64,000 bases of DNA from Gossypium raimondii (taxonomy: Eukaryota > Streptophyta > Magnoliopsida > Malvales > Malvaceae), in NCBI RefSeq assembly GCF_025698545.1, contig NC_068569.1, positions 7,316,001 to 7,380,000 on the forward strand, read 5' to 3'. This document shows positions 48,647-61,302 of the stretch, piece by piece. Position 1 is the first letter of the stretch. Every line of letters begins with the position of its first letter. Both the position numbers and the translations under genes were made by a program. Under the pieces are notes generated by a model, which was given only the letters and a program-made list of their open reading frames with translations, had not been told where the DNA came from and did no database searches.

Positions 48647-51600
48647 TTAAGGTGGTAATTTCCCAGACAAGTAGACAGAAAGTTTCTCTCTCAGGTGGAC
48701 ACCTTCAATGTCAAAAGATTCGCAAATCCGTTGTCGGTAACCCGAATCATGGTCATGAGACAAAGGCATTTCATCCTGCACATCATCATCTTCCAAGTCA
48801 ATAACAATATTGTGAAGCAAGCAGCAAACCAGGATGATCCTGGGCAACTTATGTTTGTCAGGTCTCCACATCACCCCTTGGATGATCTTCCACATTTCTT
48901 TCAGCCTTGCCAAGGCCCTGCGTGCCACCAGCCGAGTCGCCGAATGTCTTTTATTGAACTCAGTGTTAATCTCTGGTAGCTCTTTCCCCTTGTATGGTAT
49001 AACAAGATAGGGTAACAAAGGATAGCCTAAGTCTCCGATTATGTATTCCCTTATTTCTGATCCTTTAGACACCTCAACTTTTTTGCCATTCAATCTCTCT
49101 CCTTTATCACACAGTTTATAGAAATTTGAACTCTGAAACACCAGCCAGTCGTCGATCTTCCCTGGCCAACCGGTAACAATGTCCCTGAACCTCATTTCAG
49201 GGTCCACAATTGCCTGCAGGACCATGCTATGATTCTTCTCACGATCGAGCCACACCTTACTTTCAGGGTCTGATGAAGGCAAACACATCGTAACATGAGT
49301 AGTGTCAATCACACCACAGCAGTTGGGAAGTCCTTGAATCTTTTCAAATTTGGACTTTATTTCCATCATTTCTGCATCAGTGGAAGGCCAATGCAAGTGG
49401 TGAAGACCCCTTTCTTCCATGGCCTCTACAAAGCGCCAGGTCAATTGCGAGACAGTAGAGCGATGCAGCCCGAACAGATCACCAATTGTCACTAGTGATT
49501 CACCAGAGCTTAGCCTTCTCAAAGCTACAGCTACTTGATCTTCGAAAGACAAAGGTTTTCCATTTGAAAATGTGAAATTTCCTGGCTTAGCCATCATGTC
49601 TTCCATCACAAGTGAACATATGTAGCTGAAAGTTTTTCTGGAAATTTTGAAAACTGATTTGAACTTGTCCAGACCTTTAGATGGCGATTGAAGACCTGCA
49701 AATAGCATGGGTCAATAGGGTTGGAGACTTGGAGTAGATGATCTATGGGATTTCACTAGTAACTATTGAACATTATTTCAACTATCAGGATTACTGTATC
49801 AATGAGAAAAATATAACCTTCTTAGTCTCATTTCATTAAACAATATACAGCCATAGGAATTGAAAATATAGAGTAGACATGCATAGTTTTTTATAATTGG
49901 AACATTAAATAGGTAAATGATGCACATAAAGTTGAAGCATGACAGCGTCTGTTGAATCTAGTTTGCAACAATTACAGTTGGGACTGGTAGAAACCAATGT
50001 GACAGACTGCTAATACCAATGCAGAAGCTTTGATTAAACAAGATGACTACATTCTCCTATTACTCCTCATCGTAAAGACAACTCACATCTTGTTGAGAAA
50101 GAAAAAGGAAGATAAGTTACTAAATTCAGAGCGGTCCTCTTCGTCTTATCCGGGTAGAGCCAAGAAAAGAAGGCTCATGGAACAAGGGCAACCAACATCA
50201 TGAATTTGATTAGAGGACTATTTGGATTGGTTAGAGCATACACATTAGCTTAATTGGCAATTACTTTTCCAATCAAAGCTTAGTTTCTACTGACCTGCGT
50301 CAAGCTCTTTAACTCTTATCTTATGTCTTCTTTCTTAATCTCTCCTCATTGACAAATCCCATTGTTTTTCAACTGACACTAGTCAATGTAATCTACTGAA
50401 TTGTGAACCGTAGCTAAAAACAAATGTTATGAAAAAATATCATCTGTGTATAGCTTGAAAATGGGAGAAATAAAAAATTTCAACCTATGGAACTTGCTGG
50501 TAAGTGAAACATAGGATTACCAGCCATTCTTTTAACATGTTCAAAGTAACTATCAGCCATTTCTTTAACATTTTCCAGGTAACTAAAACTAATGTGCCCT
50601 TGCATGGTGTATTGAATTTCAATGTAAAACGACAAGAATCACAAGATATTAAACCAGCATATAGAAGCCAGCACTGAGAAGACAATCAAAGAAAACAAGG
50701 GAAACAGATACATGGACAAAGAGTAATAAAAAATAGGAAGAATTCAGTGTTCTGAACACAAGCACTTTCTCATCAAGAAGTGACATATTTATCAGAACAC
50801 ATTAAGCGATAGTTTGACCAGTTGAAACCCTTGTTATTTTGAATGATACAAGGCGTTGCAGGTTGAACTCATGAATGCAGAATATGAAGGGAATTAATTC
50901 CTGCCTAATAACCTGGTAAATAACTTGATTGATCTTATCAGTAACCTTTCATGTTAAAGATCTTATTATTCTGGATTTACTTGCTCTGTAGCATTTTCAA
51001 TCAAAACATGTAATGACTGTACAAGTAAGGACTACATATATGTGAAAGATAATATTTCAAGAAATGGAAAGACCACTCATTCTGTTGATGGCATGTTTCT
51101 GGCAGAACAAGAACAATATTCAAAAGGACCAATGGATAAAGCATTTAACATAAACCAAAAGAGAAGAATCTTCAAGATGAAAGGATAAAGAATTAAGATA
51201 AATCAATAAAAAGGACGAGGAAGAAGAATAAGAAAAAAGATTGTTTGTTCACCTACATTGGCTATTACAAATGTATAGTCAAGTTATCTACAATCTGCTT
51301 TCACAAACAATAAAAGTCATCTAGAAAGAACTAATAACAAGCCCCTTTTATTTACAACTCCATTTCTCACTTGCAGAGTCTCCATTAATAACTTAAAGCT
51401 TTCCTCAAAGTAAATCCAATCACAAACTTCAAATGTAAGATGAGAATCAGTTTTTCAACTTCATTAGCTATCTGTTAACAACTAAACCAATCTTCTTCCC
51501 CATTTAATAACATTAACAAAAAAGAGTGTTAGGTTAACAGAACCACTTGAAAGTCAGATTAGGGATCCTGCATACATGGTCCTAAATGTATTTCCTATGC

Positions 51601-51964
51601 ATTCATATATAAATCGAAAACGATATAAATTGTAAAGCCAGTCAAATTTGTCTTCAGCCATGACCTGAAAATCTGTCAACTATTAAGTTTATATATCTGC
51701 AATGCCATGAATGACTAACTAAAGCAAATACCAATACACGGTAACCAAAAAGAACAGTTCAAAATAAAGACAATAAAAACAGGAAAAAGAAAATGTTCAA
51801 GAGTCAGACACAGTAAAACTGTTAAAAGAAAACATACCATTCATCCTCTTGGAAAGCGCATCCCACCAATCAACAGACCGTTCCATCTCAGAAGAAGCAG
51901 AGGCATTTTCTTCAGGTTTCTTCTCTACCTTTCTTCTTTTCTTTAACCCTCTTACAGGACCCAT
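48647..51964 (-). CDS. ALP1-like protein, domesticated PIF/Harbinger transposase
   Basis: Two coding exons, 51838-51964 and 48647-49695, split by a 2.1-kb intron, close to 391 residues. The start MGPVRGLKKRRKVEKK is chosen because a leader-intron acceptor (TTTTAG at 51970-51969) lies 5 bp upstream, which rules out the earlier in-frame ATG at 51985. The protein has the HARBI1/DDE_4 fold: FKSVFKISRKTFSYIC, LHRSTVSQLTWRF (helix-turn-helix), LPNCCGVIDTTHV with Asp173, and GWPGKIDDWLV with Asp224/225. The third acidic residue, expected in vE.a.g.LK.rW, is replaced: RLVARRALARLKEMW has Ala near 300. It closely resembles Arabidopsis ALP1 (At3g63270), a transposase-derived Polycomb-associated protein with the same kind of loss. 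No inverted repeats frame it, so it is a host gene and not a mobile element. Confidence 0.88.
49696..51837 (-). other. Large intron of the ALP1-like gene
   Basis: 2,142 bp with GT-AG ends on the minus strand. AT-rich, no repeat or second gene recognised. A further leader intron runs from about 52268 (donor CATCAG/GTAACA) to 51969, with the leader exon upstream to about 52460. Confidence 0.6.
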
Positions 51965-52469
51965 CAGCCTAAAAAAGACACCCAATTGAATCTAAAAACA
52001 AAACCCGCTAACTCCAGCAAAACAAGAATTACGATAACTATGTTACAATTCATCAAAAAGAGCAAAACCCATTAATTATAAACACCACCAATATATATAT
52101 CACAAACCATGAGAAAAACATAAACAATAGGATCCTGCAAGGAATAGTGGCAACTAATATGCAATAACTAAACAAAGAAAGGAACAAACAGCTTTGTGTT
52201 CAATGGTAGCTTCGATGAGATAAGGAAGGAAAAGAAAAGGAGCAGGTAGATAGTTGTTCATGTGTTACCTGATGAGAAAATCTACAGGCAAGTAAAGAAG
52301 TTTCAAAGTGTGTTGTTTTTAGACAATGTGCCAACACAAAACAAACGACATCGACATGCGAATAGACACAATCTTCTATTCTTTATAAAAACCTACTGAA
52401 ACATGTTCAGATTTTTTTTCCCTGGGAAGAAAAAGAGAGGGCTTTGCGTAGAGCTTTTAGAGAGATTCT

Positions 52470-53385
52470 CTCAAATTTAAGAGTATATATATTTATTTAT
52501 ATATATAAAAAAAAAATTTAACATGCCTTAGTGTACTAATGTATATATGGGATGATATATGAATTGGAAGGTCAATTTTGCAATTAAAATGACTAAAACG
52601 CCATCTGGTCTAATTTGGTTCATGAAATGGTAAATGGGGCGAAATTCAGTTGTAAATGGTCAGAATCCGAAGGTAGCTCTTCGTGGCTAATTTGGTCATT
52701 ATGCATATGGTTTAACAAAAACAAAGCTGAGTTAACACGCAATGAAACAAGTTTATTTGCTTACTACTACCAATCATCTTAATCTATTTGCAACAACCAT
52801 CACAATTTTTGGCAAACTAAAACTTCAGTTTCTTCTTCAAAATTTTCTACTTATGTGATCAAATTATTTAAGAAAAAAAAATCAAGTATTACATCTTTTA
52901 TACATTTACATACAAAGTTCATATGTTTGAATTCGTCTTTATAAGAGGTTAGGAAATCGAATGTTAATATTCTTTGCCTATTAATGTATATATGTTTAAA
53001 TGCGTATAGGATAGTGGGTTGTGGAGTTTTAATGATGGTTTTTCTTTTGGTTGAAAAGCAGCCAGATTTTCTGCATAACAAAACTGCAATTTATTGCTTT
53101 GCAATAAGTAAAGTTTAATAATTTCACTTCTGTTTTTGGTCACATCATATCTATCTTACCTTTCATCATGTAAGTAAAGTTTGGCGGAAGGAAGCAATGC
53201 GCCTCTTGGGCCCTTTGGGAAATTAATATTGTACAGTACTAACTACACTGAAACTGTTGAAATTGGGCTTTAAACTTGTCTAAATAGAAAGGAAAGTCCA
53301 ACAATTCATCTTAGGTTTATTGGCTGCTTAGCTAGCAAGGGCATTTTGCTCAACCGATACCGCGCCCCCCACTCTTCAAATATTG
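52470..53385. other. Spacer upstream of the ALP1-like gene
   Basis: (TA)n-rich near 52486-52508. No gene recognised. A GC-richer stretch near 53190-53220 (GCGCCTCTTGGGCCC) is not coding as far as I can tell. Confidence 0.4.
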
Positions 53386-53386
53386 A

Positions 53387-54062
53387 GGGCTAGTTCTTCA
53401 TTGCTTAAAAAAAATACTTCTGACTCCAAAAGTACTTTTGAAAGAAAAACTGTGAAGAACAAGCTGTTTTTGGCTGAAATTTTTAGCTTTTTAAAAGTCC
53501 TTTTCAAAAGCACTTCTGAAAAGGAGCTGAGAAGGAGAAGCTAAAAATTTTAGCTTTTTCCCTCCCAAAAGTATTTTTTAATACTTAATTACTTTTTCAC
53601 CCCTCCAATAACATAGTATTTTTCTTTTTTTTTCTTGGTGTTTAATTACAATTGTGTTAAAATCATTAATTAAAATTAAAAAATATTTTTTTAAAATACT
53701 AATTACAAATATTTAAATATTTAAAATATAGTTTATATATTCTAATTAAATTTTATAAATAATTAATATTTATTGCTTAAAAATAATATTTTATATATTA
53801 AAATATTAACAACAAATTATAATAATTTTTTTATATTATTACTAAAATATAATAATATTAACTAATTTAAATATTATTTAAATACATATTTGTTACTTGA
53901 TAATAACATGTCTAAAATGGACATTTTATTTCTCAAAAGCACTTTTTGACAGCAATGCTAAACACTCAAATTTTAAACCAAACTTTTTAAAAGTACTTCT
54001 CAAAAACATTTTTCCACAGCATTTCTCAAAAGTACTTTTCAAAAGCAATTAAAAACTGGCCC
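53387..54062. mobile_element. MITE-like element, 676 bp
   Basis: The left end GGGCTAGTTCTTCATTGCTT and the inverted right end GGGCCAGTTTTTAATTGCTT form terminal inverted repeats, extended inward by repeated AAAAGTACTTTTGA / AAAAGCACTTCTGA motifs in both halves. It is flanked by the 3-bp direct repeat TGA. Noncoding and AT-rich in the centre. The 3-bp duplication would fit PIF/Harbinger- or CACTA-related elements; not resolved. A diverged relative may lie at about 4050-4440. Confidence 0.65.
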
Positions 54063-54917
54063 TGAATCATCAGGCATAGGGCGTCAAGTGTAAACTAGAG
54101 TTATAAGTGAAGTTAAGCATAGAAATCAATTTTATCTCAATTTAAATTCAATCTTTAAAAATGAAACTCCAACCTAACTCTAATTCACTTTACTCAGTAT
54201 TTCACCCAAGTAACCATTCAATAGTAAAAGCTTTCATTTGGAAGTTTTAGTTATCTTAACGGGTGATCTATATATGGTTTGTACACCATTAATGAATTAA
54301 ATTATACCACATCATCATCAAAACTTTTTAGGTATAACCTAATTTTTAATGACATACCATCTAATTACCTAAAAATACAGACTTCTACATTACCAATGTA
54401 TCAAAAATTACTCCTATTCCAAATTGTCAGTAAAATATTAGCAAAGTAAATGTTGCAACTTTCTTGGTAGAGATTGGTGAATTTTTCACATCTCCAATCA
54501 CCATGAAGAACACTCGTCAGTGACACCAATGCCCAAAGCGGACGATAAGACCTAGGATGAAATTCCATTTCCTATGTTTTAATTCAGAGTCGAACTAAAT
54601 TAGTGTCAAAAAGGACATATCACAACTAGAGGTTATCGCCCGTGCACAGACAACAAGACTTAGCCACTCCCACAAAAACCAAGGCACCAATCACCCAACC
54701 CTGCGCTTCCTATCATTGCGAAGGCAAACCGTCCGCGAAGCAGCTTGCTCTATAAATAATTTGCCATTGTTATTCGCAATAGTTCTCACTGTCTAGTTAC
54801 GAAACTACAAATTACTACAATTCACATAACTAATTCAGATCTAGACATCGCGTCTGTCAATTATAGCTTCTACTTTCATTGGTGTCATGCGACGGTGTTG
54901 ACTTTTTTCTTCCATCA
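54063..54917. other. Spacer downstream of SOSEKI
   Basis: No gene recognised. About 54480-54800 is GC-richer (CCAATGCCCAAAGCGG, GTCCGCGAAGCAGC) and may be an old repeat fragment or 3' untranslated DNA; I cannot assign it. Confidence 0.35.
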
Positions 54918-57648
54918 CTAAGTTCTCGGCTTCCTCGGTATGCACTTTGTACGCACTCCGTCCATCTCCTTTCCGGCCAGCTGCAGCTGCGATCTCCTGC
55001 TGATTAAAATGTTCCCAAATTAACCCAATTAAAAGACCAAAAGCAGAACCAGATCAAGCATCTAATAAGAATTTAAGCTTAAAATTCTCAACAGAAATTG
55101 TGTTTATCTACCTGGTCCCTCCTTCAAAGCTAGTACTAATGTAGTCAAATCATTTGCCGAATAAGTTTCATTACATTAAAACCCAACCGCAAGATTTAAA
55201 TTCCAGGACCACCTGGGATTCGGTTACGGATCATTAATGTCAATGGCCAGCTTCTTATATAATCTGTCCTTCCTTAAGACATACAGCTGATACCAAAACA
55301 AAAATACAGCCATGGAAGACATACACATACACGACAGCTGTGTTATCCAAAGTCAAGCATTGGTCCTATATTCAAAATTTCAAAGATTTTTCATATAATT
55401 CAAAACATCACAGGCACTCATATTTGAATACATGTCGAGCATTGAATACAAAGACTTTTAAACAAATGAAGAGTATTTAGTTACATATGTGTAACAAAAG
55501 CTGGCCTTTCGGGCAAAACCCGTACGAATTTTACATTCAATACATAAAACAGGCCCGCAGGGTCAGATATTCAGAAATAGAACCAATAATCTGACTTGAA
55601 ATCCCTGGAAAGGTGAGGCATTCCTTGCATTGCAGGTAAGGAACAGTTCATTATACAACTAAAGCTTCAAACCTATTTTCTCATTGTACCATCATCAGTG
55701 CTTCTTCACTTCAGTATTGGGTTTATGTCTAAATCAAGAGTTTAATTACTTAGATTCCTTGGCATTACATTCGAAATACAAGATAAAATTAGTTTTACTG
55801 TTTTTATAAGGAGGTAAAGAATATAGTTATTATTTAGTTAATTATACATCAAATATAAGATTTTGAGCAGCAATGAAAGTAAACTTAAAACGTAATTGAT
55901 AATTAAAATGCTTCACAAATGAATTTTGGGGATTACCTATCAGCATTGTAAGAAGAAGATCTCTTCAAGTTAGGGATCTCCTCTTTCTTGGTCTCAATCA
56001 AGCTCCCACTAAAATACTCTTTATCTTCCAAGCTTACCCTTGAGAAGCTCCCCGTTTCCCTCTCAATCCCAGCTTCTTTTCCCACCTGGCTACAACTCCC
56101 TGCCCCGCGTGGTAACCTCGATTTGTAATGTCCAATCAACGAGAACCCTTCATCCTTCTCTGAGCTGGCTCCACAATCCTTAAACGACATCGAACCGCAC
56201 GATACCAACTGCATCAAAACGGACGACGCCTTAATCCTCCCACTTGAGCAACTCTCAGCCGTACGGTTCAAGCTATCTTCGTTACTACCACCACCGTTGC
56301 CCAATCTCAACCGTCCATCAGCTTTCATTAAGGATTCCAATGTCTCCGGGCTTGAATCCGACGGTGGAGGTGAAATCTCTTCCCTACTCAGCTCCGTAGT
56401 ATGATTCAGTTCCAACTCTTGACTTTGACCTTCAGTACTTTCTAGCTCTTCGATTTCCGGTTCCTTAACCAACGCTTTTCTTCTTCTCCTCTTATCATCA
56501 GTCTGAGTCGACGCATCAGCAGCGATTCTCCCGATTGATTCGGGTCTCGACTCAGACTTGTAAACTTTGTACTCATGGAGATCAATGGAACTCCAAGACT
56601 GATTCCTCCGTCGTCTTATTGACGGAAAATCATGCTCGTTCTCTGACTTCTGAGACTCCGCCGGTTTTGGTAATCGAAAAGAAGACGACGTTATGTCAAG
56701 TGCTTGAGAGTTGATCGTGTGGTCGAGAATCTCCGATCCTTTGAGAATGTATTCTTGGCCATGAGATGGGTAAATGAAATCGTTTTCTGCTAAGTCGTGC
56801 CAAACGAATCCGTTTTTGTAGCTCCTGAGTTTTAACAATCAAGGCAGGACTATTAATATCAGACAGTGAAGGGAAATAGTAATCTGATCAAATGGTTGGG
56901 AATGAGTGAGCGTTTTACCGTTTGGAAGACCAAGAGTATAGACTAGCCATGCCTTTGCCTCGAAGGAGGTTTAGGCGGTTGATTACATCTGAAGCAAAAG
57001 ATTTTGAAAATTGTAAGGAATATAGGAAAACAAGGTACTTTTCTCAGCATCCGATCAAAAGTAAAAATAAAAAGCTTTTGAAATTTTAAACTTAACTCTT
57101 TTCTTTTTCTTTTCCCGGGAAAAAGAGCACTTTTAAATATATTTTTCTCTTAAAGGGAAAACAGAAAATTCGCTTTTTGTCAGCTGCAGCAGGCAGCAGC
57201 TATAGCTAGGTAAAACCAATTTGCAAAAGGCATTTCTTGGAACGTGAAAGTAAATTCAAAATTTTGAACACTTAATTTTCTGAGAAACCAAACAACAGAG
57301 ATAGAAACAAAGAAAGTAGAGAAACAAAAAAGATTTAGATGTTCTTTTCTTCACCATAAGACAAAACCCAGAAAGAAAAGTGCAATGGGAGGGCTTAATT
57401 GTCATACCTTTGAGATAAAGTCCATCATTAGAAGAGAGAGGAACTTCCATGAAATGAGGTTGTTCAAGCTGACCACTCCTAGACAAATAATAAACAACAG
57501 CAACCTTTCTTTCAGTGAGGGAAGACTTGTTGTGAGGCTTGGGTTCAATCCAGACTTTGTTTCTTTCTGGGCTTATTTCTCTATCATTCCACTTCCTTGA
57601 AACAATCCCCCCGAACTCTGTCATTTTCCCTCTAGAACTGACCGCCAT
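54918..57648 (-). CDS. SOK: SOSEKI (DUF966/UPF0664) polarity protein
   Basis: Four minus-strand coding exons: 57408-57648, 56919-56988, 55937-56824 and 54918-54996. Phases close to 425 residues. SOSEKI proteins collect at cell corners or edges and polymerise through a DIX-like domain, here about residues 46-140: RKVAVVYYLSRSGQLEQPHF, RLNLLRGKGMASLYSWSSKR, YKNGFVWHDLAENDFIYP. Conserved later blocks are ADASTQTDDKRRR, VLMQLVSCGSMSFKD and LKRSSSYNADR. The reading frame of exon 3 runs to a TAA just past AG/GTAATC. I take this as a donor, because an exon in the right phase 940 bp on gives the family's terminal TKCIPRKPRT before a TAG. The VSCGS block (about 300) is the region linked to polar membrane association. 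A (TTC)n microsatellite lies in the leader. Confidence 0.92.
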
Positions 57649-57654
57649 TTCACT

Positions 57655-57840
57655 TTCTTCTTCTTCTTCTTCTTCTTCTCTCTATCTGAGAAACCCAACA
57701 ACAGAAACAACAAAAGAAAGAGAATAAGACATTACGACGGGAGAGGAAGCCGAAATTATGATGAGAGAGAGGGAGCGAAGACAGTGATGTTACCTGATGG
57801 AGAAGTTAGTAAGTGAAGAAGCTAGAAATGGGTAGGTTTG
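57655..57840 (-). promoter_or_regulatory. SOSEKI leader with (TTC)n tract and leader intron
   Basis: A run of TTC units at 57655-57679 is GAA-rich in the transcript. A donor-like CATCAG/GTAACA near 57793 and an acceptor-like TTTCTCAG ending at 57686 suggest a leader intron of about 108 bp. Confidence 0.5.
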
Positions 57841-57899
57841 GATTTTATAGGGAGATGGATGAGAGTGTGTGAAATGGAGAAGAGTTTCAAAATAGGGAT

Positions 57900-59025
57900 G
57901 CTGCAGACAACAGCTACCAAACAAATAAGGCCTGTTTTTTGCTTCACTTCTTGCGAGCATTGACTGTCAAATTCCTAGTTTATTTTATCTCGTACTACAT
58001 AATAATATATCAAGATTTAAATCTGCAAATCGCCAAGTCAAACGGTGCCGTTTTGCCGCACATATTTTAAAATTTTAATGTGCAGTTAAAGCTTATTCGG
58101 GGAGGACTACTGTAGTCATATGATACTCTTTTTAACTTTGGAGTTTAGTTTCCTTTCCTCAAATAAAAACTTTTTAACCCGAGATTTAAAAATTTTTTAA
58201 TGGCTAAGTATATTTTTTTTGGTAATACGAACAAAATTTATTTATGGATCAAATGTTTATTTGGGCCAACATTTTGCTATAACCTTTCTGAAGTTCAAAA
58301 AAAGTTCCCATTATATTAATTATTTTAAAAAAATAGTCAACAATAATTTTGGGTACTATCCCTTCTAAAGTAAGTTGGAGGAAAGATATTATAAAAGCTG
58401 TCAATACTCAATAGTGGAAGTTGCTTGTTGCAGTGAAAAAGACTGTAATATCCTTAAATGCAATGAAGAAGACGACCCAGGGGGAGTATAAAATTCAAAT
58501 TTCCTGGAAATAAATTTATTCAAAAGAAAAAAATCATGAGTTGACTTATCATTTCTTAGAGGCCCACACCAAATGACCCAACTTTTGAGTCTAAAATAAA
58601 AAGAAAGGCAATGAACGTCCTGTCGACTCTGTCCTCTGATTTGGTTTTTAGAATAGAAAGTTGAGGTAAAACTTTAAAAAGACGAGAAATACTTAAGTGG
58701 GACCCTGTATCCACGTGGCAAATGGAATCATGGCAGATGGTTGAGATTGAGGATCGAAAGGCGACAGTTCTATACGGTGCTGTGTGATCTGCAACTGGAT
58801 GCGGCCAAATCTTCTTGGTGATCTAAGGAGATAATAATAGGATCCGATGATAATGGAAGTTTTGGGTAGAGATGTTCGTGAGTTGGGTTGAGTTGATTTT
58901 AATTAAATATTTTAAGTCTGTTTGTTAGACCCGAACTCAGTTTAGCCCGATAACAATAGTGAAATAGTAGTAAGATATTGAAAAAATAACAAGAAAATAT
59001 AAAAAAATAACAGTAAAAAATAGTA
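57900..59025. other. Spacer upstream of SOSEKI
   Basis: No gene recognised. CCACGTGG lies near 58711-58718 as a single perfect G-box, too far from any gene to assign. Confidence 0.4.
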
Positions 59026-59029
59026 AAAA

Positions 59030-59220
59030 AAAACATATTCGGGCCAGGTCAAAAAAAGTATTACTTGAGGCCCGGTTTGTTTTCTAAATGAGTCTTATTT
59101 CTTTTCCCAAATTTATTTTTCGGGCCTATATTTTTACTCGAACCTTCTCAGTTTTCAAATGGACCTTCGGGCTGGTCCAGGTCAGGTGGCCCGGCCCATA
59201 AATAGGTCTATGTTCAAATA
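59030..59220. repeat. Second copy of the GGCCCGG-rich dispersed repeat, inverted
   Basis: Read on the minus strand it starts TAGACCTATTTATGGGCCGG and continues with AAGGTTCGAGTAAAAATATA and GGCCCGAAAAATAAATTTGG, matching 27461-27640. So a dispersed family has two members in the window in opposite orientation. Confidence 0.65.
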
Positions 59221-61302
59221 AGTTGCATAATGTTTTAATATATTTTTAGATTTTAACCAAAAAAAAGAAGTATACTTTTAGATACGATAATTTCATTCGA
59301 CATCCTTAAATTATAAATATTTTTTTCAAATTGATATATAATTTATTTTAAATTGAATCCTTAAAATATCAATATCAAATTAATATAGTGTCATCGATAC
59401 ATTAAATGTGAACATGTATTTAATGGTAGATTTTACATCATCTTAAATTTGATGTGGAGCATATTTAAAATATATAAATCAAAAATTAACATGTGTTTAC
59501 TTATGTCAAAAAATTTTAATATATTAAATCTAAATTCATCTACATGTCTGAAAATTTTAGTACTTTCATAATTCAAATAAAATGAATCATTTTAAAATTT
59601 AAAAATCATAATGCGAGGGTTTTTGTAATGATAAAATTTTAATTAGTTTAATATTATATCTAAATCACGAAATACTTACCGCATCAATGTCTCATAAAGT
59701 GTGAGCGGGAAACTTGGCCGGAAGTCCAAAAAATGGGCAAAAAAGTCCAAAGATAAAAAAACATGTTCCTGTGCAAAGTCAGGTTGAACATTTTTCAAGT
59801 TTTGATATAAAAAGAGATGCATACAGACAAGCATTTGAGTCATGTGAGGACCCAATTGCTCTAAGTTTTATGTCAAAGGGTGAAGTCGACAACTCCATTC
59901 TACATTATTTATCAAAATTTGGATAATTGTGTTCTAAGTCATTCTTGTGTTAAATTTATATATTTTTATTCATCAAAAAGAAATTTTAATTATATTTTAT
60001 AATTATTATAATAAATTTTTATTTTGATTTAAATCATTGATTTGATTAATGCGTTTGTAAATTTCAATTTTTCACTTCCAGTCGAAAAAGGTTTTCTTTT
60101 TAATTAAAAAGGCATCGATCTTCTTATGTAATTCAAAAAATAATTTGCTAAATATAGAAAATTTTGGAATCTCTCAGAACAGTAGTGCACGAGAACAATT
60201 ATGAGCTCCAAGGGGCCCAAGTCTTTGGACTTGGGAGTTATTGTAAACGCCACACTTATTGGACTTGGACCGTTCCTTCGCTTACAAAAGTCATATCCCA
60301 ATAATCTTCATCTTCGAATTATCATTGACGATCAAACTACTGCTACTACAGTGGATTCCTTGCCCTTCTTAGGTACCGGTAACTGGAACAGTAAGTTTTT
60401 TTTATGACAGTGGAGGCCCCACACGGCAGCTTTTAAAAGGGGAAAATAGTCCAGAATTCGAAGATGAAAAGGAGTACTCCATCCATCGATGACATATGGA
60501 AAGTTATTGATACGTCTCAAGAAAACTCAATGAATATGAAACTTGAAACCTCTTATCTGTGAACTAGGTTGTAACTTTTCTTCTACTTCTATGGCTTTAT
60601 CCTTCATGGTACTCACTTTGGAAGATGAATTTTGAAGACGAAGAGAGTAAAATGTTCTCTCCTCCAATAAATTCCTTTCTGAATATTTTATGGGACGGCA
60701 TCTTTAACTGGCTAGTCAGAATTCTTTTGGTTTCTCAAATCTAATACTGTTATTTCCCAGGGGAACTCTTAAGCCTCTATAATTGGGTTTGCTCTAAGCT
60801 TTCTGATAAACATTTTTCTTATCTCATCCTGCATATATCACAGTAATCGTTTCATTTACATGGAAGTATGTAAATATTAATAAAAAAATATTCCTTTGAA
60901 TTTTAAAATTTGAACCAGCTTGAACCTCCTTGACAGTAGAGTTTTTCATCTTCTATACTAAGATTTCGGAGCAATCAGCTATGTCTAAGGCTGAATCTCA
61001 AGACCTTCCCATTGTTAATGTCCAGCCATTGACATTTTCAACTAATGTTTATTATTGATTTTGTTCTTTTTCATACTGTTTTTTGTGATTTTAATTATCA
61101 AATTAAATGCATTTTGGACATGAAATTCTGTTAATTTAACACAAGTGAAGAATATCAAATGATTGAAAAACCAAGTTCACAGGAATCAGCACTTAACAAA
61201 AGAGAGATACAAACATGAAATAAACACCCACAACAATGAAACCAAAGTGATCCACCCAACTTTCAAACCCTTGTTTAAGTACATGGAAGAAGGCCATAAA
61301 TC
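59221..61302. other. Spacer between SOSEKI and the aquaporin gene
   Basis: About 59240-59680 is AT-rich with a loose repeat of the AAATTGATATATAATT type. Frames at 59714-59926 and 60201-60407 are short and match nothing I know. A GC-richer patch at 60180-60420 might be an old gene or element fragment. Nothing else is recognised. Confidence 0.4.

Noticed and set aside
48647-49708. Active Harbinger transposon
   Set aside because: No terminal inverted repeats or target duplication, third catalytic acid missing, and introns and leader of a host gene.
59714-59926. 70-residue hydrophilic frame
   Set aside because: It starts with TTG and not ATG and has no relatives I know.
60104-60407. Overlapping frames on both strands in a GC-richer patch
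   Set aside because: No domain and no splice pattern that extends them; could be an old fragment, but not supportable.
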